DNA of 64,000 bases. Source: Halomonas sp. ML-15 (GTDB lineage: Bacteria > Pseudomonadota > Gammaproteobacteria > Pseudomonadales > Halomonadaceae). Every line of letters starts with the position of its first letter. Positions within the stretch are counted from its first letter, which is position 1. Below, piece after piece: positions 9,424 through 18,470 of this stretch. The stretch lies in assembly GCF_014779595.1 (NCBI RefSeq), contig NZ_JACXZT010000019.1, positions 1,726,462 to 1,790,461 on the forward strand, read 5' to 3'. The position numbers and the translations under genes were made by a program. Below the pieces are notes generated by a model, which did no database searches, was not told the DNA's origin, and worked only from the letters and a program-made list of their open reading frames with translations.

Positions 9424-10895
9424 CAGGTTTCTCCCAGTCCCTTGCGTTTGGCACGCACACCGGCCACCACCACACCGACCGCCAGCACGCCGATGACGAT
9501 CACCATGGGGTCAGCCAGCCAAGACCAGCCGTAACGTGACGCCGATATGGTCAGATAGCGCTCGATACTCGGCGCCAGCACGAAACCGATCAGCACCGGC
9601 GCCCGCGGCCAGTCGTAGGTCTTGAGCAGCCAGCCGAGCATGCCGATGACGATGAAGGCGATCAGATCGCCCCACTGGTTGGTATTCTGGTAGGCGCCGA
9701 CCAGCATCACGATCAGCAGGAAAGGCGCGAACTTGGAAGCCGGAATGGTGCTGAGCCGGGCGATGGGCCGCGACAGCAGGAAGCAGGCGAAGGCGCCCAC
9801 CACGTTGGCCAGCGCCAGGGTCCAGACGATGGTCAGGGTAATCGACAGGTCCGAGGTCAGCATCGACGGGCCGGGCTGGATGCCCAGCAGGATCAGGCCG
9901 CCGAGCAGCACGGCGGTAGTGCCACTGCCGGGGATGCCGAACAGCATGGTGGGGATCAGCGAGCCCCCCTCCTTGGCGTTGTTGGAGCTCTCCGGCGCGA
10001 TCACCCCGCGCACGTCCCCCTTGCCGAAGCCGCTCTTGTCCTTGGCGCTCTGCACCGCCTGGCCATAGGAGAGCCAGTCAACCACCGAACCACCAAGGCC
10101 GGGGATTGCCCCTACCGCGACCCCGAGGGCCGCCGAGCGTAACACCAGCCAGCGGTTGCGAAAGGTGTCGCGTACCCCATCTTTCCAGCCACTGGAGACC
10201 TCCTTGACCTTGGAGACGGCGCGGTTGTCGGCCAGCAGGTCGATGATCTCGGGTACCGCGAACAGCCCCATGGCCAGGATCGCCAGCGGAATACCGTCCA
10301 TCAGATAGACGCTGTCGCCGACGAAGCGAAAGGTCACCGTTGAGGGAGCCGAACCGAGCATGGCGATCATGATGCCGAGCAGGGTAGCGAGAATGCCGCG
10401 GAACGGATACTTGCCAGCCAGCAGACCGACCACGCACAGCCCGAGCACGGTGAGCATGAAGAGATGCGGTGACTGGAATGCCAGCACCAGCGGCCGTGCG
10501 ATGGGCAAGATGGCGAACAGCACCAGCGCACCGACCAGGCCGCCGATAAGCGAGGCGCTGAAAGCCGCACTCAGGGCACGTCCCGCCTTGCCCTGCTGGG
10601 CCATCGGGTAGCCATCGAGGATGGTCGCCTGGGAACCCGCCGATCCGGGCACCCCGATCAGAATACTGGGGAAGGTGTCAGCGGTGGCGATCACCGCCGC
10701 CATGCCGATCAGCATCGCCGTCGCAGCGTGCGGATCCATGCCGTAGACGAACGGCAATAATAGAGACATACCCACGACGCCCCCCAGACCGGGGAGAATA
10801 CCCACGACCAGCCCAACGCTGATGCCCAATAGCATGAACACCAGACGGGACGGATCGAGGACCAGCGTCAGGGCATCAAACGCAGCGGCTAACAC
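9423..10895 (-). CDS. tctA: TTT large membrane subunit TctA
   Basis: This 490-residue, highly hydrophobic protein has about twelve membrane segments and the two TctA signature loops: GILPGLGGVVGMSLLLPF near the N-terminus and the repeat GAIPGLGGSVVDWLSYGQ around residue 260. These GLGG/PGxG motifs are thought to form the substrate/ion site. The start is GTG 10895, supported by TAGGAG 9 nt upstream. The transported acid is unknown; tricarballylate or a similar carboxylate is a reasonable guess from the tcuAB neighbours. It is separated from tctC by 106 bp carrying a stem-loop. Confidence 0.93.
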   Translation of the reverse strand: MLAAAFDALTLVLDPSRLVFMLLGISVGLVVGILPGLGGVVGMSLLLPFVYGMDPHAATAMLIGMAAVIATADTFPSILIGVPGSAGSQATILDGYPMAQQGKAGRALSAAFSASLIGGLVGALVLFAILPIARPLVLAFQSPHLFMLTVLGLCVVGLLAGKYPFRGILATLLGIMIAMLGSAPSTVTFRFVGDSVYLMDGIPLAILAMGLFAVPEIIDLLADNRAVSKVKEVSSGWKDGVRDTFRNRWLVLRSAALGVAVGAIPGLGGSVVDWLSYGQAVQSAKDKSGFGKGDVRGVIAPESSNNAKEGGSLIPTMLFGIPGSGTTAVLLGGLILLGIQPGPSMLTSDLSITLTIVWTLALANVVGAFACFLLSRPIARLSTIPASKFAPFLLIVMLVGAYQNTNQWGDLIAFIVIGMLGWLLKTYDWPRAPVLIGFVLAPSIERYLTISASRYGWSWLADPMVIVIGVLAVGVVVAGVRAKRKGLGET

Positions 10896-10970
10896 GGCGT
10901 CGAGCTCCTATCTGCGGAGAGTTGAAGGGTGCGGCTGCAGATACTCCACAGCGCATCCGGATACGACACG

Positions 10971-10992
10971 GGGAGGGCTTCAAAGCCCTCCC
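10971..10992 (-). other. Perfect GC-rich stem-loop between tctC and tctA
   Basis: GGGAGGGCTT and AAGCCCTCCC flank two bases, giving a practical 8-bp stem with a 6-nt loop, 10 bp past the tctC stop. No T-run follows in the direction of transcription. It is therefore more likely an mRNA-stabilising or partial-termination element than a full terminator. Such intercistronic hairpins often let a binding protein be made in excess of its membrane partners. The second TTT operon has an analogous hairpin at 62898-62921. Confidence 0.7.
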
Positions 10993-11001
10993 CCAACGAC
11001 C

Positions 11002-12105
11002 TCAGAGGTCGGCGTCGTAACGCTCCTTGAAGGTGGCACGCAGATAGTCGAGCGCTTCGTCGGAAATCTCCAAGGTGGCACTCATGGCGGTATAGGCGTC
11101 GTCGCCCACCAGCCACTCGTAGGGGCCGTTAGCCTCTTCGGACTCGGCAATGAAGTCCTCGTCCTGGCGCGCCTGCTCGAAGGCGTAGCGCAGGTCATTG
11201 ATCGAATCCTCCGGCGCATCGGCCTTGGCCCATAGCATCTTGATGCTGCCTGCCGACAGCACCGCGCGATAGGCGTCCCAGGCCACGCCGGACGGCGCTT
11301 CGCCGTGACGCTCCTCGTAGACTTCGGCCACGGTGGGCATGTCCGGGAAAGCCGGATCGCGCACCAGTTCGCCGTCGGTATCGATGATGCCGAGGCTGAA
11401 CAGCGGCACCGCCGTGCCCTCTTCGACCAGCGGCTCGACGTTGGAGACGTAGGCACTGGTGGTCTGGAAGTCGAGGTTGGTCTCGCCCTGCTCCAGCGCC
11501 AGGCGGGTCGGTCCGCGGCTCTCATAGCCAAAGATGGCGTCGTGGGGCAGGTCAAGTAGTGCAAAGGCGGCCAGTGCCATCGAGCCGATCGCCTGGGGCG
11601 ATACCTCTCCGTAGATCAGCTCGTCGACGTCCCACAGGTCAAGCGGCTCCTCGACGCCCAGATCGGCACGGGCATAGATCACCCCACCCTGGGCCATGGC
11701 AACGATCGGTTCATAATCGCGGAAGTCATAGCGCACCGCACCGGAGCCGTACATGAACGGGAAGACCTGACCGGCACTCTGCAGCATCACGGTCATGCCG
11801 TCGCTGGCGGTGCGCAGCTCGAATTCGTTGGTGCCCTGGACGCCCCCCGCGCCAGGCCGATTGATCACCTGAACGCTGACGTCGTCGCCCAGGAAAGGAC
11901 CAATGGTCGCAGCACTAAAGCGCCCCCAGGTATCGGCCCCGCCGCCGGGTGCCCAAGGGGTGAGAATCTCGAGGGTCTCGCCTTCGTAGAAACCGGTCAG
12001 CTCTGCATGGCTGTTGGCCGCCACCCCTACCGTCAGGCCGGCAGCCACTGCCAGGCTGAGGGAATGACGAGCAAAGCGTGAGGCGTGGTGTCTGGCGTTA
12101 TTCAT
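11002..12105 (-). CDS. tctC: TTT periplasmic substrate-binding protein TctC
   Basis: The 367-residue protein has a signal peptide ending ANSHAE (about residues 1-34) and a Bug/TctC-type binding fold, with the early motif LTPWAPGGGADTWGR (the family's PxxPGGxxD region) and RPGAGGVQGTNEF. It binds a carboxylate in the periplasm for TctAB. The start at 12105 is chosen over the longer in-frame alternative because GGGAG lies 8 nt upstream and the signal peptide then begins properly. It is first gene of the tctC-tctA-tctB-ALDH operon and is divergent from the SDR gene. It is somewhat longer than typical TctC (about 325 residues), with insertions in the middle. Confidence 0.9.
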   Translation of the reverse strand: MNNARHHASRFARHSLSLAVAAGLTVGVAANSHAELTGFYEGETLEILTPWAPGGGADTWGRFSAATIGPFLGDDVSVQVINRPGAGGVQGTNEFELRTASDGMTVMLQSAGQVFPFMYGSGAVRYDFRDYEPIVAMAQGGVIYARADLGVEEPLDLWDVDELIYGEVSPQAIGSMALAAFALLDLPHDAIFGYESRGPTRLALEQGETNLDFQTTSAYVSNVEPLVEEGTAVPLFSLGIIDTDGELVRDPAFPDMPTVAEVYEERHGEAPSGVAWDAYRAVLSAGSIKMLWAKADAPEDSINDLRYAFEQARQDEDFIAESEEANGPYEWLVGDDAYTAMSATLEISDEALDYLRATFKERYDADL

Positions 12106-12192
12106 ATTATGAACTCCCGTGTGGGTTTCCGACTGGCGGACGACACTGATACAGACTGCCGCTTCCGCCACTTGCTGTTATTGTGTACTTGA

Positions 12193-12324
12193 GTATGCAA
12201 TTGGGCTCAGTGATATGCAATAGTAAGGAAACGCGGCCCGCATCGGCCATATTGCATTGGTCGTAGAGAGCGATTTCTGCAAGCTCTTGTTAACTGTATT
12301 ACAACGTAGACGTTTGCATACAGT
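12193..12324. promoter_or_regulatory. Divergent control region of tctC and SDR operons: 32-bp palindrome and repeated TATGCAA motifs
   Basis: The 271-bp spacer 12106-12376 contains a 32-bp interrupted palindrome at 12293-12324, with arms ACTGTAT / ATACAGT and an inner AACGT-AG-ACGTT (12 of 16 pairs match). GTATGCAA (12193-12200), TATGCAAT (12214-12221), ATTGCATT (12251-12258) and TTGCATAC (12314-12321) are copies of one motif in both orientations. This looks like a multi-site operator for a dimeric regulator serving both directions. The GCATAC core also appears at 6678-6683 beside the GntR gene. No protein binding is known. Confidence 0.5.
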
Positions 12325-12376
12325 GCGTCGACGACTTCTACAGCGCCCGCGACCCCCAACTAGAGGAGCAATCCGC

Positions 12377-13159
12377 ATGGACATGGTACTCACGAATAAG
12401 GTGGCGCTGGTGACCGGCGCCAGCCAGGGAATTGGCTTCGAGACAGCGCTGCTGCTCGCCGAGGAGGGCGCCCGGGTGGCGCTGGTGGCGCGCCGCGAGG
12501 CGCCGCTGAAGGAAGCCGCCGAGCGCATCGCCGAGCGCACCGGCCAGCGCCCGCTGACAATCGTTGCCGACATATCCAGTCCCGACGGACCCGCTGCAGC
12601 CGTGGCACGTACCGTCGAGGCGCTGGGCGGCCTGGACATCCTGATCAACAATGCCGGCAGCAGTGCCTCAGGCCCCTTCATCGAGGCCGACGACGCTCTC
12701 TGGCAGGCCGACATCGAACTCAAGCTGATGGGCGCGGTGCGCGGTATTCGCGCAGCCCTGCCGCACCTGGCCGCCTCCCCGGCGGCGGCGATCATCAACG
12801 TCACCACGGTGTCGGGCAAGGCGCCGCCGGCCAATACCCTGCCCACCTCGGCGACCCGCGCGGCCGGCATTGCGCTGACGAAATCCTTGGCCAACGAACT
12901 CGGTGCACAGGGCATTCGCGTCAATACCGTATGCCTTGGCCGGGTACGCTCGGCACAGGTCGAGCGGCGCTGGCAGCGTGAAGCCCCGGAGCTCAGCTGG
13001 GAGGCCTACTCGACTCGCCAGGGACAAGCCATTCCGTTAGGCCGGCTTGGCGATGCCAGGGACGTGGCCAACGCCATCGTGTTCCTGGCCTCGCCGCGGG
13101 CCGGCTATGTGACCGGTGCCAGCCTCAACGTCGACGGCGGCCGCGGTGCCACTGTCTAA
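12377..13159 (+). CDS. Atypical short-chain dehydrogenase/reductase (SDR)
   Basis: The 260-residue SDR has an intact Rossmann dinucleotide motif (TGASQGIG, residues 13-20), NNAG (91-94) and a normal C-terminal GASLNVDGG. The catalytic YxxxK is replaced by Thr157-SAT-Arg161 (codons ACC 12845-12847 and CGC 12857-12859), although NVTTVSG upstream resembles the usual Ser region. It may use another catalytic residue, act on an unusual substrate, or be non-catalytic. The start at 12377 follows AGAGGAG at a good distance; a longer in-frame ATG at 12257 lacks a site and would cover the operator region. It heads an operon with a TPP enzyme (51 bp downstream) and an MFS transporter. Expected role: oxidation or reduction of a hydroxy/oxo acid. 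Confidence 0.88.
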   Translation: MDMVLTNKVALVTGASQGIGFETALLLAEEGARVALVARREAPLKEAAERIAERTGQRPLTIVADISSPDGPAAAVARTVEALGGLDILINNAGSSASGPFIEADDALWQADIELKLMGAVRGIRAALPHLAASPAAAIINVTTVSGKAPPANTLPTSATRAAGIALTKSLANELGAQGIRVNTVCLGRVRSAQVERRWQREAPELSWEAYSTRQGQAIPLGRLGDARDVANAIVFLASPRAGYVTGASLNVDGGRGATV

Positions 13160-13210
13160 CTGTGATGATCCATCACCCTTTACCAACAATAACGTCAAAG
13201 GAGACACGCC

Positions 13211-14851
13211 ATGCCAAGTGTTGCCCAAACCCTGATTGATGGCCTGCGCCGCGAGGGCGTCACCCATGTATTCGGTATACCCGGGACCCAGAATCTGGCC
13301 CTGCTCGATGTAATTCGCGAGACCCCGGAGATACGCTTCATTCTCACCCGCCACGAGCAGGGTGCTGCCTTCATGGCCTATGGCTATGCCCGCGCCGGCC
13401 AGCGCCCTGCGGTGGTAACCGCCACCGAGGGTCCCGGGGTGACCAACATGGCCACCCCCTTCGGCGCCGCCTATCGCGGCAATGTACCGGTGATCGGCAT
13501 CAACGGCCTGCAGGAGGAGTGGCTGCGCGAGAAGGACGCCAGCCAGGAGATGGACCAGATCACCTTCTTCAAGCCGATCACCAAGTGGGCCTACTCCATC
13601 ACCGGTCCAACAAAGGCCCAGGAAGCGCTGCGCAAGGCATTTCGTACCGCGCTGGCCGAGCCACCGGGACCGGTTCACCTGGAAGCCTCCACCGCCATCT
13701 ACCGCGCCGACGTCGACGCCGAGGAGCAGTCTCCCGAGCAGTACCGCGCCAGCGTGCTGCCCGACGTCGCCGGCAGCTGCCTCGACCAGGCCGCCGCGCT
13801 GCTGACCAAGGCCGAGCGACCGGTGATTCTCGCCGGCAGCGGCGTGCTGCGCGAGCGTGCCAGCGGCGCTCTGATCGCCTTTGCCGAGCAGCACAATATT
13901 CCAGTCGCGCCGCTGCAGTTCAGCCCCGACGCCTTCCCCACCTCGCATCCCTTGGCCGTTGGTCCGCTGGGCCGTAACGGCTGGAACAGCGCCAATCGGG
14001 TGGTCAAGCAGGCCGACGTGATCATCGCTGTCGGTGCGCGCATGGATCTGTTCTCGACGACCTTCAAGCACGGCCTGATTCGTGAGGACGCCACCCTCAT
14101 CCACCAGGCGGCCAGCGTCGACCCGATCGGCACGGTGTTTCCGGTAGATGTCGCCGCGGTGGGCAGCACCTCGAGCTTTGTGGCCGGCCTCAGCGGCCGT
14201 CTCGACGGCCAGCAATGGAACTGGGTCGACGTCGGCGCCGAAGTGGCGCGCTGGGAAGAGGAGCGCCAGGCGCTGATCGACCCCCACGCCGAGCCGATTC
14301 AGCCGCCGTTTGTGGCCGACGTGCTCAGACGCACCCTGCCCAAAGGCGGTATCATGGTGGTCGATGCTGGCAATGCCGGTAAACACGCGCGCCAGCACTT
14401 TGTCAGCTACGCCCCGGACACCTACATGTTCATCGACAACTGGGCGGCGGTCGGCGCCGGCTTCCCCACCGCACTGGGGGCGGCACTGGCCCGGCCTGAT
14501 GTGCCGGTACTGGCGGTACAGGGCGACATGGGCTTCATGTGCAACATCGGCGAGCTGGAAACCGCGGTGCGCGAGAAGATCAAGCTGGTCGCGGTGGTGA
14601 TCAACGACCAGGGACTCGGCAACGAACGCGCCTTCCAGGATGCCCACTACGACGGCCGGCATTTCGCCGTCGACTATCAGAACCCCGACTTCGGCGTTCT
14701 GGCCCGCGCGTTCGGCGCCCATGGTGAGCAGGTCACCCGCCCCGGCGATCTGGAAGCCGCCATGCAGCGCGCCTTTGCCGCCGACGGCCCGGCCGTGGTC
14801 GATGTAATGATCGATAAGCACCATCTGGCGCCGGTGCTGTTTAAGGCCTGA
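13211..14851 (+). CDS. Acetolactate-synthase-like thiamine-diphosphate enzyme
   Basis: The 546-residue protein has the three-domain TPP architecture of acetolactate synthase, benzoylformate decarboxylase and oxalyl-CoA decarboxylase. The activating glutamate is Glu49 in RHEQGAAFMAYGYAR. The cofactor-binding segment starts GDMGFMCNIGELETA (438 onward) and ends VINDQGLGNE; the usual GDG is GDM here. Such enzymes decarboxylate 2-oxo acids and may condense the product. No small regulatory ilvN-like gene accompanies it, so a catabolic decarboxylase or lyase is more likely than branched-chain amino-acid synthesis. AAAGGAG precedes the ATG. Position between an SDR and an MFS transporter, facing a TTT and an ALDH, points to a 2-oxo-acid pathway. 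The substrate is not known. Confidence 0.9.
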   Translation: MPSVAQTLIDGLRREGVTHVFGIPGTQNLALLDVIRETPEIRFILTRHEQGAAFMAYGYARAGQRPAVVTATEGPGVTNMATPFGAAYRGNVPVIGINGLQEEWLREKDASQEMDQITFFKPITKWAYSITGPTKAQEALRKAFRTALAEPPGPVHLEASTAIYRADVDAEEQSPEQYRASVLPDVAGSCLDQAAALLTKAERPVILAGSGVLRERASGALIAFAEQHNIPVAPLQFSPDAFPTSHPLAVGPLGRNGWNSANRVVKQADVIIAVGARMDLFSTTFKHGLIREDATLIHQAASVDPIGTVFPVDVAAVGSTSSFVAGLSGRLDGQQWNWVDVGAEVARWEEERQALIDPHAEPIQPPFVADVLRRTLPKGGIMVVDAGNAGKHARQHFVSYAPDTYMFIDNWAAVGAGFPTALGAALARPDVPVLAVQGDMGFMCNIGELETAVREKIKLVAVVINDQGLGNERAFQDAHYDGRHFAVDYQNPDFGVLARAFGAHGEQVTRPGDLEAAMQRAFAADGPAVVDVMIDKHHLAPVLFKA

Positions 14852-14876
14852 GTGCCGCCATTCATCAAGGAGCGTC

Positions 14877-16103
14877 ATGGACGATAGCCCGAGCCCAGCC
14901 CCAGACCGCAGCGCCATCCGCAACCTGGTGATGGTCTGCATCGGCCTGACCAGCGTCTTCGTGTCCCAGACCATGCTGCTGCTGGCGGTACCGCTGAGAG
15001 CGCTGGAGCTCGGCGCCAGCCCGTCGGTGGTGGGGATAATCCTCTCGGCGCCCTATCTGCTGCCGCTGGTCTTCGCGATCCCGCTGGGCGGCATCGTGAC
15101 TCGGGTCGGGCCGCAGAAGGTATTCTTTATCGGCGCCATCGGCATGATGCTCGGCCCCTGGTTGAGCCTCGCCTCCCCGACCTTCGGCGGGCTGGTGGCA
15201 ACGCAGATCACCATCGGCCTGGCCCACGTGGTGATGGTGATTGCCGCCCAGTCGGTGGTCGCCGGACTGGGCCGCGGCCGCGCACTGGAGCGCTACTTCG
15301 GCTGGTACACCATGTGCCTGTCCGGCGGCCAGCTGATCGGTCCGCTGCTCGCCGGCTACATGATCGATACCCTGTCGATGGCCTGGGTCTTCGCCACCAT
15401 CGGCGTCATCCCGGCGATCAGCCTGGTGAGCTCCTGCTACTTCGTCGGCAATGCCCGCCGCGGTCACGCCACGCCGCGATCGCTACTCGGCTACCGCGCC
15501 CAGGCCTCGCTGCTGCGCGACAACATCGGCGTGCAGATGTCGATTGCGGTGACCGTGGCGGTACTATTTGCGCTTGGCGCGCATGCCGCCTTCCTGCCGG
15601 TCTATCTCGAGGAGTTGACCTTCTCTGCCACGCTGATCGGGATACTGGTCAGCCTCAGGGCGCTGGCAGCGATGGTGATTCGCCCGGTCATGCCGCAGGT
15701 CATTCAGGCTCTGGGCGGGCGCGCCAGGACCATGATTGCCTCGCTGGCGGCGGTGGCCATGGGGCTGATGTGGACCGGCATGACCGGCAGTGTGGCAGCG
15801 CTGGCCTTCCTGGCGATTCTGGTCGGCCTTGGCTCAGGTATTTCACAGCCGCTGTCGATGGTAATCCTCGCCGAGCACGTCCAACCAGAGCAGCGCTCCA
15901 GCGCCCTGGGCATGCGGCTGATGGGCAATCGTGGCGCGCAGGTACTGGCGCCGCTGGTGCTCGGGGTAATTGCCGAGCTGGTCGGCTTCACCCTGACGTT
16001 CCTGCTGGCCGGTGCCGCGCTATTGGCGGTGCTGGTGGTCGTGGTGCGCCTGCGCCCGGCCTTCGAGCGCGCCGAAATGGCCAATGCGCGGCGCTATACC
16101 TAG
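14877..16103 (+). CDS. Major facilitator superfamily transporter
   Basis: The 408-residue protein has twelve predicted membrane helices in two halves and an MFS loop motif near GGIVTRVGPQK (about residue 77). It carries no signature that fixes the substrate. The gene begins 25 bp after the TPP enzyme with AAGGAG upstream, so it belongs to the same operon. It could import the substrate, duplicating the TTT, or export a pathway product. It ends 9 bp from the convergent msrB gene. Confidence 0.9.
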   Translation: MDDSPSPAPDRSAIRNLVMVCIGLTSVFVSQTMLLLAVPLRALELGASPSVVGIILSAPYLLPLVFAIPLGGIVTRVGPQKVFFIGAIGMMLGPWLSLASPTFGGLVATQITIGLAHVVMVIAAQSVVAGLGRGRALERYFGWYTMCLSGGQLIGPLLAGYMIDTLSMAWVFATIGVIPAISLVSSCYFVGNARRGHATPRSLLGYRAQASLLRDNIGVQMSIAVTVAVLFALGAHAAFLPVYLEELTFSATLIGILVSLRALAAMVIRPVMPQVIQALGGRARTMIASLAAVAMGLMWTGMTGSVAALAFLAILVGLGSGISQPLSMVILAEHVQPEQRSSALGMRLMGNRGAQVLAPLVLGVIAELVGFTLTFLLAGAALLAVLVVVVRLRPAFERAEMANARRYT

Positions 16104-16112
16104 CGGTTTAGA

Positions 16113-16610
16113 TCAAGCAGCGACGAAGCGCAATGCCAACCCATTGTTGCACCAGCGCAGCCCGGTGGGATCGGGGCCATCGTCGAACACATGGCCCTGG
16201 TGGCCCTTGCAGCGCGCGCAGTGGTACTCGGTTCGCGGGAAGAACAGGAAGTAGTCGACCTGGGTCAGCAGATGGCCTTCGACGTGCTCGAAGAAACTCG
16301 GCCAGCCGGTTTTCGAGTCGTACTTCATGTCACTGGTAAACAGCACCAGGTCGCAGCCGGCGCAGCGGTACTCGCCATCGCCCCACTCCTTGTCCAGCGG
16401 GCTCGAAAAGGCCGGCTCGGTGCCATGGTCGCGCAGAATCTCGTACTGCTCGGGCGTCAAGCGCTCGCGCCACTCAGCGTCGCTGAGCTCCAGCGTCTCC
16501 AGCCCCGGCGCCGGCTCGAGGTCTGGCTTGGGCCGCCCCAGCGCCATCCCGGGCATCAGACCGGCCAGTCCTCCGGCCCCCAACCATCCCATGAATTGAC
16601 GTCGCTTCAT
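16113..16610 (-). CDS. msrB: Methionine-R-sulfoxide reductase MsrB with Tat-type signal
   Basis: The 165-residue protein starts with a twin-arginine signal (KRRQFMGWLGAGGLAGLMPG, residues 2-21) followed by a complete MsrB domain. Zinc ligands are in CAGC and CARC, and the GHVFDDGP loop and catalytic Cys in RWCNNGLAL are all present. MsrB reduces the R form of methionine sulfoxide in proteins. The signal implies folding in the cytoplasm and export to the periplasm or membrane surface, so it would repair envelope proteins rather than cytosolic ones. No dedicated electron donor gene (msrQ/thioredoxin-like) is adjacent. It is convergent with the MFS gene. Confidence 0.94.
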   Translation of the reverse strand: MKRRQFMGWLGAGGLAGLMPGMALGRPKPDLEPAPGLETLELSDAEWRERLTPEQYEILRDHGTEPAFSSPLDKEWGDGEYRCAGCDLVLFTSDMKYDSKTGWPSFFEHVEGHLLTQVDYFLFFPRTEYHCARCKGHQGHVFDDGPDPTGLRWCNNGLALRFVAA

Positions 16611-16678
16611 TCGCTACTCCTTGACTAAGTGAGTACGTCGCATACGCCCGAATGGATGCTTATATGGCCATATGCATC

Positions 16679-16705
16679 GGGGGGAGGCACATGGCGCCTC
16701 CCCCC
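16679..16705 (-). terminator. Strong hairpin downstream of pckA
   Basis: GGGGGGAGGC and GCCTCCCCCC form a perfect 10-bp stem with a 7-nt loop, 46 bp past the pckA stop. There is no clear T-run on the minus strand, so it may act as a terminator with help or as a 3' end stabiliser. A second small CCCC/GGGG hairpin lies at 16717-16730. Confidence 0.6.
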
Positions 16706-16750
16706 GATAAGACCCTCCCCTACCCAGGGGGTTCAGCACAATGGCAAGGT

Positions 16751-18331
16751 TCAGTCCAGACGCGGACCGGCGGCAATGATCGCCGCGTCGACGCCGGCGA
16801 ACTTCTTGAAGTTGTCGACGAACTTGGCCACCAGGTCCTGCATCTGGCGCTGGTAGGCAACCTTGTCGTCCCAGGTCTGGCTCGGATCGAGCAGGCTGGA
16901 GTCGACGCCAGGCACCGCCAACGGTACGGCGAGATTGAGTCCATCGACGGTACGCGTCTCGGCATCGCGCAGTACGCCGGACTGAATGGCGCTGATGATG
17001 GCGCGGGTAGTAGGAATCGAGAAGCGCGTACCGCCCTGGCCGTAGGCGCCGCCGGTCCAGCCGGTGTTGACCAGATAGACCTGGGAGTCGTAAGCGTCGA
17101 CGCGCTTGATCAGCAGGTCGGCATACTCGCGAGCCGGGCGCGGGAAGAAGGGCGCGCCAAAGCAGGTCGAGAAGGTCGCAGCGAGGCCTGACGAGGAGCC
17201 CATCTCGGTGGAGCCGACCTTGGCGGTGTAGCCCGACAGGAAGTGGTAAGCCGCGGCTTCCTTGGAGAGCACCGAGACCGGCGGCAGCACGCCCGACATG
17301 TCACAGGTCAGGAAGATGATCGCGCTGGGCTCGCCGGCACGATTCTCGGCGACCCGCTTGGCGACGTGCTCGAGCGGATAAGCCGCGCGTGAGTTCTGAG
17401 TCAGGCTGTCGTCGGCGTAGTTGGGCTCGCGGCGGTCGTCGAGCACCACGTTCTCGAGCACCGCGCCAAACTTGATCGCCTGCCAGATCACCGGCTCGTT
17501 CTTCTCCGAGAGGTCGATGCACTTGGCATAGCAGCCGCCCTCCATGTTGAACACCGTGCCCTCGCCCCAGCCGTGCTCGTCGTCGCCGATCAGATAGCGC
17601 CCCGGATCGGCTGACAGGGTAGTCTTGCCGGTACCGGAGAGGCCAAAGAACAGCGTGGTCTCGCCATCCTCGCCGACGTTGGCCGAACAGTGCATGGGCA
17701 GCACGTCGGAGTCCGGCAGCAGGAAGTTCTGTACCGAGAACATCGCCTTCTTCATCTCGCCGGCGTAGTGCATGCCGGCGATCAGCACTCGCCGGCCGGC
17801 GAAGTCGATGATCACCGAGGCTTCGGAGTGGGTGCCGTCACGCGCCGGGTCGCAGACAAACCCCGGGGCGTTGAGGATGGTCCACTCCTCCTTGCGGGCA
17901 GGGTTGTAGGCCTCGGGACGCACGAACATGGTGCGGCCGAACAGGTTGTGCCAGGCGGTCTCGGTCACGGTACGGATCGGCAGGTAGTGCTGCGGATCGG
18001 CACCCACGTGCAGCTCGGACACAAAGTGCTCGCGCTCGGCGAGATAGGCGTCGACGCGCTGCCACAGAGGCTCGAAGGCGTCGGCGCTGAACGGCCGGTT
18101 GACGCTGCCCCACTCGATCTGGTCGCGCGTGGAGGGCTCGTCGACGATAAAGCGATCGGCGGTGGAACGCCCGGTGCGCTTGCCGGTATTGACTACCAGG
18201 GCGCCGTTGGCGGCAAGCCGCCCTTCTCCACGCTTGACCGCCAGCTCGGTTAGTTCAGCATGGCTGAGATTGGTGTGGCGCGTGGGCGTAGCGGAGGGCT
18301 GGCGCGCGGGTGCGGCTTGGGTCGTGGTCAT
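16751..18331 (-). CDS. pckA: ATP-dependent phosphoenolpyruvate carboxykinase
   Basis: The 526-residue enzyme is of the ATP type, shown by the P-loop [15 protein letters not shown] (about 235-250) and the downstream [13 protein letters not shown]. It converts oxaloacetate and ATP to PEP, CO2 and ADP, the entry step of gluconeogenesis when the cell grows on organic acids. That suits the carboxylate catabolism genes next door. Its position downstream of yrfG-hslR-hslO matches the E. coli order. The 250-bp upstream region has a good sigma-70 promoter and a HexR-like palindrome. The N-terminal 20 residues ([11 protein letters not shown]...) are poorly conserved, but the ATG is the only sensible start. 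Confidence 0.97.
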   Translation of the reverse strand: MTTTQAAPARQPSATPTRHTNLSHAELTELAVKRGEGRLAANGALVVNTGKRTGRSTADRFIVDEPSTRDQIEWGSVNRPFSADAFEPLWQRVDAYLAEREHFVSELHVGADPQHYLPIRTVTETAWHNLFGRTMFVRPEAYNPARKEEWTILNAPGFVCDPARDGTHSEASVIIDFAGRRVLIAGMHYAGEMKKAMFSVQNFLLPDSDVLPMHCSANVGEDGETTLFFGLSGTGKTTLSADPGRYLIGDDEHGWGEGTVFNMEGGCYAKCIDLSEKNEPVIWQAIKFGAVLENVVLDDRREPNYADDSLTQNSRAAYPLEHVAKRVAENRAGEPSAIIFLTCDMSGVLPPVSVLSKEAAAYHFLSGYTAKVGSTEMGSSSGLAATFSTCFGAPFFPRPAREYADLLIKRVDAYDSQVYLVNTGWTGGAYGQGGTRFSIPTTRAIISAIQSGVLRDAETRTVDGLNLAVPLAVPGVDSSLLDPSQTWDDKVAYQRQMQDLVAKFVDNFKKFAGVDAAIIAAGPRLD

Positions 18332-18470
18332 GTTGGTGTCCTGGGCCTTGCGGCCGCTTCTCTCTCGTTAGCCGGGCGTCTGACGACGCACTGAGTGCCT
18401 GATGGCTCGCCGGTGAACGAGTGGGCTCGTTTCTGGTGGGGCGGCGGGCGATCGCGTCAAAGGGGCGGCC

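Noticed and set aside
13037-14974. 645-codon open frame on the minus strand opposite the TPP enzyme
   Set aside because: It is a mirror of strongly conserved plus-strand coding sequence; the translation is Gly/His/Val-rich with no domain.
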